DNA of 64,000 bases from Clostridium acetobutylicum ATCC 824. Lineage in GTDB: Bacteria; Bacillota; Clostridia; Clostridiales; Clostridiaceae. Positions 26,492-34,026 of the stretch are shown in pieces. Positions within the stretch are counted from its first letter, which is position 1. Each line of letters opens with the position of its first letter. Both the position numbers and the translations under genes were made by a program. Location of the stretch: assembly GCF_000008765.1 (NCBI RefSeq), contig NC_003030.1:3816001-3880000 (forward strand). Reading direction: 5' to 3'. Under the pieces are notes generated by a model. That model was not told where the DNA came from and made no database searches. It was given only the letters and a program-made list of their open reading frames with translations.

Positions 26492-27472
26492 TTATTGATA
26501 CAAATAACAAGCTACAGAATGATTATTGCCCATATCTTTAAACGCTGGTGTAGCTTCTCCGCATTCAGGCTTAGCATACTTACATCTACCTCTAAACTTA
26601 CATCCCTTTGGAGGATCTATAGGTGACGGAATCTCTCCTTCAAGTATTATTCTTTGCCTTGCTGCTGCTTCATCTGGATCTGGTACTGGTACCGCAGACA
26701 AAAGTGCTTTTGTGTACGGATGAAGTGGATTATTGTAAAGCTCTGAACTCTCTCCAACTTCAATAAGATTCCCTAAATACATAACTCCTATCTTGGTTGA
26801 AATATGCTTAACCATTGATAAATCATGCGCTATGAATAGATAAGTTAAACCAAGCTCTTCTTGAAGTTCCTCAAGCATATTTACAACTTGTGCCTGTATT
26901 GAAACATCAAGCGCAGATATAGGCTCATCACATACTATAAACTCAGGTTCTACAGCTAAAGCTCTAGCTATACCTATTCTTTGCCTTTGACCACCAGAAA
27001 ATTCATGAGGATATCTATTTATGTGATCTCCATTTAAGCCAACCTTTTTAAGAAGATACTCTATCCTCTCTTTTCTTTCATTTCCCTTTGATAAATTATG
27101 AATATCAATTGATTCTCCAATTATATCCCCTACTGTCATTCTTGAATTTAGCGATGCATACGGGTCTTGAAAAATCATTTGCATTTTTCTTCTATATGGA
27201 AGCATTTCTTTATAGCTCAACTTTGCAATATCTTTTCCATCATATATTATTTGTCCAGAAGTTGGCTCATAAAGCTTTAACACTGTTCTTCCTGTTGTAG
27301 TTTTACCACAACCAGATTCTCCAACTAAGCCTAAAGTTTCACCTTTATTTATAGTAAAAGATACATCATCCACTGCTTTTACATTACTCACCTTTCCTCC
27401 AAAGAAGCCTTTCTTTACAGGAAACCATTTCTTTAAATTTTTTACTTCAAGTAATACTTTATCTTGTGGCAT
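26492..27472 (-). CDS. oppF: Oligopeptide ABC transporter ATPase, OppF type (cluster 3)
   Basis: 326 residues from the ATG at 27472, with AAGGAG upstream. The frame is open to 27553 inside oppD, but that start lacks support. Walker A GESGCGKT, signature FSGGQRQR, Walker [13 protein letters not shown]. It overlaps oppD by 14 bases, as in the duplicate. Confidence 0.93.
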   Translation of the reverse strand: MPQDKVLLEVKNLKKWFPVKKGFFGGKVSNVKAVDDVSFTINKGETLGLVGESGCGKTTTGRTVLKLYEPTSGQIIYDGKDIAKLSYKEMLPYRRKMQMIFQDPYASLNSRMTVGDIIGESIDIHNLSKGNERKERIEYLLKKVGLNGDHINRYPHEFSGGQRQRIGIARALAVEPEFIVCDEPISALDVSIQAQVVNMLEELQEELGLTYLFIAHDLSMVKHISTKIGVMYLGNLIEVGESSELYNNPLHPYTKALLSAVPVPDPDEAAARQRIILEGEIPSPIDPPKGCKFRGRCKYAKPECGEATPAFKDMGNNHSVACYLYQ

Positions 27473-28481
27473 CGTCTTTACTCCTTCCTTCTTCTTCCTT
27501 AACCTTTGGTGCATCTGGATGATTGAGCCAGCATGCTGCTTCGTGATCTTCACCTATTTTAAAGGCAGGAGCAGATTTTTCCATGCATATTTCCATTGTA
27601 TAAGGACATCTTGCGGCAAAAGGGCATCCCTTTGGTGGATTTAAAAGATCTGGTGGATATCCGTCTATTGGAACAAGCTTTTCTTTACTATCCTTTGTAG
27701 GATCTGGAATACTCTTCAAAAGTCCCCAGGTATATGGATGTTTAGGATTATAAAAAATCTCTCTTGCATTACCTTTTTCTATGATTGTTCCACCATACAT
27801 AACATTTATCTTAGTACACAGATTAGCAACAACGCCCAAATCATGAGTTATAAGTATTATTGATGTATTCATTTTATCTTTTAAGTTTTTCATAAGCTCA
27901 AGTATCTGCGCCTGTATTGTTACGTCAAGTGCTGTTGTAGGTTCGTCAGCAATTAATAATTCTGGTCTACACGCAATTGCCATAGCAATCATAACCCTTT
28001 GTCTCATACCACCTGAAAATTCATGGGGATATTGCTTCATCCTTTTTTCTGGACTTGGTATACCAACTAATTTAAGCATTTCTACAGCATGCTTATTTGC
28101 CTCTGCTGAACTCATTTTAAGATGCTTTTTTATTCCTTCTGTTAACTGCTCACCTACAGTTAGAACTGGATTCAAAGAAGTCATAGGATCTTGGAATATC
28201 ATTCCCATTTTATTTCCTCTTATCTTCTCCATTTCTTTCTCTGAAGCTTTTACAAGGTCTACTCCGTTGAATATAATTTCACCATCTATTATTTTTCCAT
28301 TTTCCTGAAGAAGCCCCATAACTGACATCATCGTTACACTTTTTCCACTACCCGATTCTCCAACAATGCCGAGAGCTTCCCCTTTATTTAATTCAAAGGA
28401 AATTCCTCTTACAGACTTTACTTCACCAAGATGAGTAAAAAATGAGGTATTTAAATTCTTTATTTCAAGTAATTTTTCCAT
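27459..28481 (-). CDS. oppD: Oligopeptide ABC transporter ATPase, OppD type (cluster 3)
   Basis: 340 residues. Walker A GESGSGKS, signature FSGGMRQR, Walker [13 protein letters not shown]. It has the same Cys-bearing C-terminus as the cluster 2 copy. The two differ mainly in the linker after Walker A and in the last 20 residues. Confidence 0.93.
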   Translation of the reverse strand: MEKLLEIKNLNTSFFTHLGEVKSVRGISFELNKGEALGIVGESGSGKSVTMMSVMGLLQENGKIIDGEIIFNGVDLVKASEKEMEKIRGNKMGMIFQDPMTSLNPVLTVGEQLTEGIKKHLKMSSAEANKHAVEMLKLVGIPSPEKRMKQYPHEFSGGMRQRVMIAMAIACRPELLIADEPTTALDVTIQAQILELMKNLKDKMNTSIILITHDLGVVANLCTKINVMYGGTIIEKGNAREIFYNPKHPYTWGLLKSIPDPTKDSKEKLVPIDGYPPDLLNPPKGCPFAARCPYTMEICMEKSAPAFKIGEDHEAACWLNHPDAPKVKEEEGRSKDDATR

Positions 28482-28491
28482 CGTTATCCTC

Positions 28492-29418
28492 CTACTTTCT
28501 CATTTTAGGATCAAGAGCTGTACTTAAGCCATCACCTAAGAAGTTAAAACCGAACATAGTTATACATAGTGCTAAAGCAGGAAATAAAAGTTGGTATGGG
28601 AATAATTGATATGACCCAAGTGCATTCGAACATAATGTTCCCCATGAAGCTTTTGGTGCTGGAACTCCAAGTCCAACGAAGCTTAAAAATGCTTCTGTGA
28701 ATATTGCACTAGGTATGTTCAATGTTAAATTAACTATAATTGGTCCCATAGTATTTGGTATTAAGTGCTTTACTAATATTCTTGTAGATGAAGCACCTAA
28801 TGTTTTAGCTGCAAGTACAAATTCCTCTTGTTTTAACTGCAAGATTTGTCCTCTAACTATACGTGCCATATCAACCCAGTAGGTTAACGCTATTGCGATT
28901 ATAAGACTTGTCATTCCTTGACCTACAATTACCATTATTAATATTACATAGATCATTAAAGGAAGTGAGGAAACACCTTCAACTATTCTCATCATTATGT
29001 TATCAACAGCTCCACCAAAATATCCTGATATTCCACCATATATAATTCCTATTACAAAGCTTATTACACTAGCAACAAGTGCTATAGTAAGTGATATTCT
29101 TCCACCATACATAATTCTTGTAAGAATATCTCTTCCTAAATTGTCAGTTCCAAAAGGATGTGTTAAATTAGGTGATAAATTTGCTGATGCATAGTCATTA
29201 GTATAGTAATTGAATTTTGATAAAAGTGGTCCCACAACAGAAAATAAAGTGACAGCTACTATAATTGCCAAACCAATCATAGCTAATTTATTTGATCTAA
29301 ATCTTCTCCAAACGTCCTGCCAATAAGTAAAACTTGGTCTTGCCTTCTCATGTGTCTTTTTTCTATCTTCACTTACTGGTTTAAACAAATCTTTATTTAT
29401 ATTATTTGTATTTTCCAT
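28492..29418 (-). CDS. oppC: Oligopeptide ABC transporter permease, OppC type (cluster 3)
   Basis: 308 residues from the ATG at 29418. A GTG at 29424 is in frame but sits inside the AGGGGTG ribosome site region. Sequence and topology equal the cluster 2 copy (HPFGTDNLGRDILTR, EFVLAAKTLGASSTRI, LGDGLSTALDPKMRK). Confidence 0.92.
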   Translation of the reverse strand: MENTNNINKDLFKPVSEDRKKTHEKARPSFTYWQDVWRRFRSNKLAMIGLAIIVAVTLFSVVGPLLSKFNYYTNDYASANLSPNLTHPFGTDNLGRDILTRIMYGGRISLTIALVASVISFVIGIIYGGISGYFGGAVDNIMMRIVEGVSSLPLMIYVILIMVIVGQGMTSLIIAIALTYWVDMARIVRGQILQLKQEEFVLAAKTLGASSTRILVKHLIPNTMGPIIVNLTLNIPSAIFTEAFLSFVGLGVPAPKASWGTLCSNALGSYQLFPYQLLFPALALCITMFGFNFLGDGLSTALDPKMRK

Positions 29419-29436
29419 ATTCACACCCCTAAAAGC

Positions 29437-30357
29437 CTAATTTTCTAATTTTATTCTAGGATCAACTATTACATATAGTATATCAACCACCAAGTTACAT
29501 AATATTAGGATTGCACTAAAGAATACAGTAACACCTATTATGGTTGTATAGTCTCTATTATCAATACTCAGTACGAATTCTCTTCCAAGTCCTGGTATAC
29601 CAAATATGGATTCAACAACAAAACTTCCAGTTAAGACACCTGCTATAAGTGGTCCTAAATATGTTATTACTGGTATTAAAGAATTTTTAAGTGCATGTTT
29701 ATAAGTTATTACTCTCTTTGATAGTCCTTTTGCCTTTGCGGTCCTCATGTAATCTTGACCTAAAACATCAATGAGCATTGAACGCGTATATCTTGTTACA
29801 AATGCCATAGGGAATATACCGAGCGCAAGTGCAGGCATAATGTAATTTGATGGAGTAGAGAAACCTACTGCTGGTAGTATTTGAAGCTTTAATGAGAATA
29901 AATAAATAAGTAACGTTGCAAGAACAAAGCTAGGAATAGTTACTCCAAAAGTTGAAATTAAAGTACTTAACCCATCCTGCCATTTATTTTGATGAAGTGC
30001 ACCCATAGTTCCTAAATATAATCCCACTATAACTGCAAATAAAATTGCTACTCCTCCAAGCTTTGCTGAATTAGGGAATGAATAAGTTATTATATCTCTA
30101 ACCATTCTTCCTTCGTATTGCATTGACATTCCTAAATCGCCTTTAGCCATATTCTTAAGATATGTTACATATTGCTGACTAAGTGGCTTGTCTAAACCAA
30201 ACTTAGCTTTTAAATTGGCCTCAATAGCTGGTGGTAATTTCTTTTCGCTTGTAAAAGGTCCTCCTGGTATTGCATGTGCTAACAAAAAAGTAAATGTTAC
30301 AACTAGCCATAAAGTTACAATACTTGCAATAAATCTTTTTATAATATACTTAAACAT
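29437..30357 (-). CDS. oppB: Oligopeptide ABC transporter permease, OppB type (cluster 3)
   Basis: 306 residues with six helices. HAIPGGPFTSEKKLPPAIE, DYMRTAKAKGLSKRVI and SIFGIPGLGREFVLSIDNRDY match the cluster 2 copy. It lies 113 bases after the HTH gene, a longer gap than the 35 bases in cluster 2. Confidence 0.93.
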   Translation of the reverse strand: MFKYIIKRFIASIVTLWLVVTFTFLLAHAIPGGPFTSEKKLPPAIEANLKAKFGLDKPLSQQYVTYLKNMAKGDLGMSMQYEGRMVRDIITYSFPNSAKLGGVAILFAVIVGLYLGTMGALHQNKWQDGLSTLISTFGVTIPSFVLATLLIYLFSLKLQILPAVGFSTPSNYIMPALALGIFPMAFVTRYTRSMLIDVLGQDYMRTAKAKGLSKRVITYKHALKNSLIPVITYLGPLIAGVLTGSFVVESIFGIPGLGREFVLSIDNRDYTTIIGVTVFFSAILILCNLVVDILYVIVDPRIKLEN

Positions 30358-30470
30358 CTTGTTTCTCCTCTCACTTGATACGCTTTTGTATGCTTTTGTA
30401 TCTTATTAAATTTTATTGGAACATGTATATTAATATCTAAGGTTAAAATACAGCTCTTCAACAATTAAAT

Positions 30471-30692
30471 TTATAAGCTATAATTTTCTTTTATATTTTC
30501 AGAATCTATCCCCAATTCTCTAATGATTCTTAATATGTACTTCTTTCCAGTTCTATCTCCATGGAATATCAAATCTAAATATTTACTGCTTGTTCCCACC
30601 CTCTTCGCTAACTCTGCCTGAGAAATACTTTTCTCAACCATCATCTTTTTACAGGTTATGCCAAGTGGAGTAAGACATCGTTTTTCTCTCAT
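30471..30692 (-). CDS. Small HTH protein heading opp cluster 3
   Basis: 73 residues from the ATG at 30692, which has a GGGGGG ribosome site. The frame runs upstream to 30764 without support. The HTH is KSISQAELAKRVGTSSKYL, then FHGDRTGKKY and RELGIDSENI. It is the duplicate of the protein at 24211. Retention of both regulators argues that each cluster is still separately controlled. Confidence 0.8.
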   Translation of the reverse strand: MREKRCLTPLGITCKKMMVEKSISQAELAKRVGTSSKYLDLIFHGDRTGKKYILRIIRELGIDSENIKENYSL

Positions 30693-31039
30693 ATGAGCCC
30701 CCCCATTTTTAATATTTAAAAGAAAAAATGCATAAATATTTTTTAATTCTATCGAAATTGCCAAAAAACTTTGTTAAAATAAAGTGTATATGAGTTGATT
30801 ATTAAAATGATATGAGAAATAAAATTTCACTATTGATATATAAAAGGGTGTTTTTTTATTAAAGTATTAATTTGATGTATATTTCTATCAAACTACTATT
30901 TATTTTATGCTCTATAAATACTTTTTACAAATATAGATATAGCATGTTTTTTGCGTTTTTTTTGTGTTTTTATTAAAAAAATGCTTATTCTCTTTAAAAT
31001 CCTGCGTAATAAACGCTTTTTTCATTGGAGGTTTTTATT
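30693..31039. promoter_or_regulatory. Divergent upstream region between opp cluster 3 and an XRE regulator, element C
   Basis: 347 bases. It holds the inverted repeat TTGATGTATATTTCTATCAA at 30872-30891 and a conserved stretch at 30958-31018 that is close to 18407-18467. Within that stretch GCGTAATAAACGC has short inverted arms. The stretch ends 9 bases before the ribosome site of the divergent regulator at 31040, so it may carry that gene's promoter. Confidence 0.65.
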
Positions 31040-31738
31040 ATGAATACTATTGGGGAAAGGCTAAAGTATTTGAGAAAACTTAATAATCTTACTCAAAAAC
31101 AGGTTGCCGAAAAGACAGGTGTTCAAAGAGGTAATATAAGTCATTATGAAAAAAATGATTTTTTGCCATCAAGAGTAGCATTAATTTCTTTTGCTAACTT
31201 TTTTAAAACAAACTATGATTGGATAGTTTATGGTAAGGGAGCTATTCCTAAATCTATAGATGAAGTAATGTACGCAAAGTCTAACAGTATTGCTGAGTGC
31301 AATAATGGTGCTGCTGTTGATTTCTCAAAACGACTAATATTTACTATGAAGTACTTTCATGAAACTATAGATGGGCTGTGCTTAAAGTTAAATATCTCAA
31401 AAGATATCTTTCATGAAATATTAATAAAAAAAAATGTTTCAGCTTTTGATTTATTTAAAATTTGTAACTATTTTAATGTAAGTATGGATTGGATGTTTAA
31501 TGGTAATATTACATATCTTAAATCGGATGCCAAACTACAGCAGGCCTATTTAATGAACTCTAAGGGAAATAAACCTTTAAGCTACGATAATCATGGAATG
31601 GTACAATGTACTTGTGAAGAAAAGAAGTTACTTATATTCTTTGAAAATTTAAACACAAAAGATAAAAGCTTGGTAATTGATATTCTAAACTCCGTAAATA
31701 ATCAAGCATCAATGGACATACAAAAACTTATTAAATAA
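31040..31738 (+). CDS. XRE-family regulator with two HTH-like halves
   Basis: 232 residues from the ATG at 31040. A TTG at 31025 is in frame, but GGAGG at 31027-31031 is the ribosome site for the ATG. Residues 3-67 are a classical XRE domain (TQKQVAEKTGVQRGNISHYE) ending in NYDWIVYGKG. Residues 94-156 look like a weaker copy (LNISKDIFHEILIKKNVSAFD), ending in the matching SMDWMFNGN. The final 75 residues have no clear domain. It is divergent from opp cluster 3, so it may regulate that cluster or itself. Confidence 0.85.
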   Translation: MNTIGERLKYLRKLNNLTQKQVAEKTGVQRGNISHYEKNDFLPSRVALISFANFFKTNYDWIVYGKGAIPKSIDEVMYAKSNSIAECNNGAAVDFSKRLIFTMKYFHETIDGLCLKLNISKDIFHEILIKKNVSAFDLFKICNYFNVSMDWMFNGNITYLKSDAKLQQAYLMNSKGNKPLSYDNHGMVQCTCEEKKLLIFFENLNTKDKSLVIDILNSVNNQASMDIQKLIK

Positions 31739-31740
31739 GT

Positions 31741-31767
31741 AAAAACACCAGTAACCCTGGTGTTTTT
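31741..31767. terminator. Bidirectional terminator
   Basis: An 11-bp perfect stem (31741-31751 with 31757-31767) with a 5-base loop. Five A on one side and five T on the other serve the converging XRE and AbrB genes. Confidence 0.88.
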
Positions 31768-31784
31768 CTTATTGTAAATATTAA

Positions 31785-32030
31785 CTATTTGCCTTCTTTC
31801 AATTGATTCAAACAACTTTGGCAAATATTTTTTCCTTTATAGTTAATTACATCTCTTGCATCTCCACAGAAAATACATGCTGGTTGATACTTCTTAAGTA
31901 TAATCTGCTCGCCATCAACATATATCTCTAAGGCATCCTTCTCTGCTATTTCTAATGTTCTTCTTAACTCTATAGGAATAACTATTCTTCCTAATTCATC
32001 TACTCTTCTAACTACACCTGTTGATTTCAT
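31785..32030 (-). CDS. abrB: AbrB-family transition-state regulator with C-terminal CxxC pairs
   Basis: 81 residues. The N-terminal AbrB swapped-hairpin domain is clear (STGVVRRVDELGRIVIPIE). The C-terminal part has Cys52, Cys55, Cys70 and Cys73 (CIFC and CQSC), a likely small zinc site. AbrB of B. subtilis lacks this four-Cys arrangement. In clostridia AbrB-type proteins control the switch to solvents and spores. A paralogue lies at 33693. Ribosome site GGAGGTA. Confidence 0.9.
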   Translation of the reverse strand: MKSTGVVRRVDELGRIVIPIELRRTLEIAEKDALEIYVDGEQIILKKYQPACIFCGDARDVINYKGKNICQSCLNQLKEGK

Positions 32031-32231
32031 TAATAAATACCTCCTAAAGTAACAACATTCGACTTTGTCTTGTTTAAATTATAGCATTATTTACATTATA
32101 AGTCAACTTAAATATTAATATAATTTAATTTTTTTCATTATTTTTCTTAAAAACCATTTTTGAGGACTATATTTTGAAATTTATTGTAGCTTTTTATCGA
32201 ATAATGTATCGCGTATTTTCCTTTATTATGA

Positions 32232-33116
32232 TTAATAACTATAAAATGTATTATTTATTTTTTCCTCATAATAGTCTATTTCTCTTTCAATTTGAAATCC
32301 AATGCTTTTATACAATTCAAATGCCCTTTTATTATTGCTATCTACCTCAAGGGCTATGTCATCATAATCCCTTTCAATTAAGTATTCTAAAAGCATACTC
32401 ATCATTTCTCGTCCAAATCCTCTGCCTCTATACTCTGGTAATATTCCAACTCCAAAAATAGATACCTTATCATGATAAAAGTATGCGGCTACAACTCCTA
32501 TATAATCCTCTTTTAATTTCAACTTAAACTGTAGTCTATCGCTGGATTCAAGCGCATTCTTCATCATAGAATTTGCCTGCTCATAGCTCTCACTATATAC
32601 ATCAGATGCTACTTTTGTTATCTTATTTAAATCATTGTAATTCGCTTCAGCTAATTTTGTAATATATTTACCCTTAGCCTTAAATTTATTTTTATTAAAA
32701 TTCATAGTGTATTCAGCAAATTTATATATTGCATCACTATTTTTAATTACAGCCTCTCCTTGCTTAGACCCTTTGGGACATACAAACAATATCTTTGGCA
32801 CATTATACTTTAAGAGCTCATTCTTAGCCTTACTAAGCAATTCTTTAAAATAACCTTTTCTTCTATATTCAGGAAGCGTGCACGCTGAAATTTCCCCTTC
32901 TTCTTCTTTAGGGGCAAATATACTTACAACACTTACAACTTTATCCTTTTCATAAAGCACAAATAGCCATTTCATACTCTTGTTAAAGTTAAAACCATCA
33001 TCTAAGTTAACCTCTTCCTGAATCCCATCAAATTTACCGCAAGTTTCTGTTAACTTTTCTATCTCTCTTACTAATTCCGTATTTAAACTATTAAACTCTT
33101 TAATTACCAATCTCAT
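32232..33116 (-). CDS. Tandem GNAT-family N-acetyltransferase
   Basis: 294 residues with two GNAT-like halves. The first has ACTLPEYRRKGYFKELL (residues 80-96) and the second GVGILPEYRGRGFGREMM (about 240-257), the latter with the R/QxxGxG/A acetyl-CoA loop intact. The first half has RRKGYF, less typical of an active site. AGAGGTG precedes the ATG. A leader region with a small ORF and two terminator-like hairpins stands upstream (33151-33391). The substrate is unknown; an antibiotic or polyamine is possible but unproven. Confidence 0.8.
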   Translation of the reverse strand: MRLVIKEFNSLNTELVREIEKLTETCGKFDGIQEEVNLDDGFNFNKSMKWLFVLYEKDKVVSVVSIFAPKEEEGEISACTLPEYRRKGYFKELLSKAKNELLKYNVPKILFVCPKGSKQGEAVIKNSDAIYKFAEYTMNFNKNKFKAKGKYITKLAEANYNDLNKITKVASDVYSESYEQANSMMKNALESSDRLQFKLKLKEDYIGVVAAYFYHDKVSIFGVGILPEYRGRGFGREMMSMLLEYLIERDYDDIALEVDSNNKRAFELYKSIGFQIEREIDYYEEKINNTFYSY

Positions 33117-33150
33117 ATCACCTCTTATTTTCTACATTACAAAAAATAAA

Positions 33151-33179
33151 TAGCCATAGAATTAACAACTCCACGGCTA
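33151..33179 (-). terminator. Second hairpin of the GNAT leader
   Basis: A 9-bp stem with G-T pairs on the minus strand (33179-33171 with 33159-33151), followed by TTTATTTTTT. It lies 35 bases before the GNAT start. Confidence 0.65.
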
Positions 33180-33204
33180 CTTTATGTCAAAACCATTTAC
33201 CAAA

Positions 33205-33237
33205 AAAATAAAACCATAGGTTGCCCCCCATGGCTTT
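33205..33237 (-). terminator. First hairpin of the GNAT leader
   Basis: An 8-bp stem (33237-33230 with 33217-33210) with a G-rich loop, followed on the minus strand by a T run. It lies 25 bases after the stop of the small ORF. Confidence 0.65.
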
Positions 33238-33261
33238 AACTACAATAGTCTGCCTAAAATC

Positions 33262-33330
33262 TTATTTTACCGCTAAGGTCGCAAATTTACTTTCTAATTT
33301 AATTCTATTTTTAAAATGAAAACTTTTCAT
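33262..33330 (-). CDS. 22-residue leader peptide candidate (MKSFHFKNRIKLESKFATLA...)
   Basis: A short ORF on the minus strand. It has a strong ribosome site (AGGGGAGGT, 7 bases before the ATG) and a promoter 33 bases further up. It is followed by two terminator-like hairpins and then the GNAT gene in the same direction. The peptide is basic (seven Lys or Arg) and has no signal sequence. Translation of such a leader often controls attenuation upstream of antibiotic resistance genes. Alternatively it is a free small protein or part of a small RNA. Confidence 0.6.
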   Translation of the reverse strand: MKSFHFKNRIKLESKFATLAVK

Positions 33331-33362
33331 ATTAACGACCTCCCCTTTACAAATATACTTTA

Positions 33363-33391
33363 ATTATACATATGAGATCTCTATTTTACAA
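33363..33391 (-). promoter_or_regulatory. Promoter of the GNAT leader
   Basis: On the minus strand TTGTAA (33391-33386), a 17-base spacer and TATAAT (33368-33363). It is followed by a short untranslated stretch and the 22-residue ORF. Apart from this leader, 33392-33680 holds only AT-rich upstream DNA of the AbrB gene. Confidence 0.7.
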
Positions 33392-33692
33392 GGAAATTTT
33401 GTTAACTTATTGTAAAAATATAAGCTTTTACACTTATGAAAATGTTTTCCAACGGGAAATATACACATTTTTATTTTTGCCATATTATTCTTATATATGC
33501 ATATACTGTTTTTATTAAATTCCTTACTTATTTTAACATTCAATTGAACTTAATTTAAAAAAATTTATAAATTTTATTAATTTTTCTACGTTTTTTCATA
33601 ATAGTTCCCATATAATGAAAATTTGTACCTTGATATTTTGAATTTTTTTTATAAAATTGTAATATAGTATAAATTAATTAGGAGTGAATAAA

Positions 33693-33947
33693 ATGAATTC
33701 AATTGGAATTGTTAGAAAAGTAGATGAACTTGGAAGAATAGTTATACCAAAAGAAACTAGATCTCAGCTCAATGTAAACGAAGGAGACTCCCTTGAAATC
33801 TTTATAGATGAAGTTGAAAGCCATATAGTTCTAAGAAAATACGCACCTGGTTGCACTTTCTGTAACTCTTTAAGTGATATAACATACTTTAAGGGTGTGC
33901 GCGTATGCAAACATTGTAAGGAAGAGCTTCAAGACACAGTTAAATAA
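33693..33947 (+). CDS. AbrB-family regulator, paralogue with C-terminal CxxC pairs
   Basis: 84 residues from the ATG at 33693. A GTG at 33684 is part of the GGAG ribosome site. The AbrB domain is NSIGIVRKVDELGRIVIPKE, and the C-terminal part has Cys54, Cys57, Cys72 and Cys75 (CTFC, CKHC). It is closely related to the protein at 31785 and shares the four-Cys tail. Two paralogues lying 2 kb apart suggest either a heteromer or separate timing. Confidence 0.9.
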   Translation: MNSIGIVRKVDELGRIVIPKETRSQLNVNEGDSLEIFIDEVESHIVLRKYAPGCTFCNSLSDITYFKGVRVCKHCKEELQDTVK

Positions 33948-33963
33948 ATTTGTTTATATAGTT

Positions 33964-34013
33964 AAAAATACGATGAACAAAAATAGTAAAATATTTATGT
34001 TCATCGTATTTTT
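33964..34013. terminator. Bidirectional terminator between abrB paralogue and HD-GYP gene
   Basis: A 16-bp perfect stem (33964-33979 with 33998-34013), A-rich on one side and T-rich on the other, between convergent genes. Confidence 0.88.
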
Positions 34014-34026
34014 AATTTATCTGCCA

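Noticed and set aside
18592-30692. Reading the opp repeats as a composite transposon
   Set aside because: No transposase and no flanking terminal inverted repeats or IS were found; unequal recombination explains the tandem copy better.
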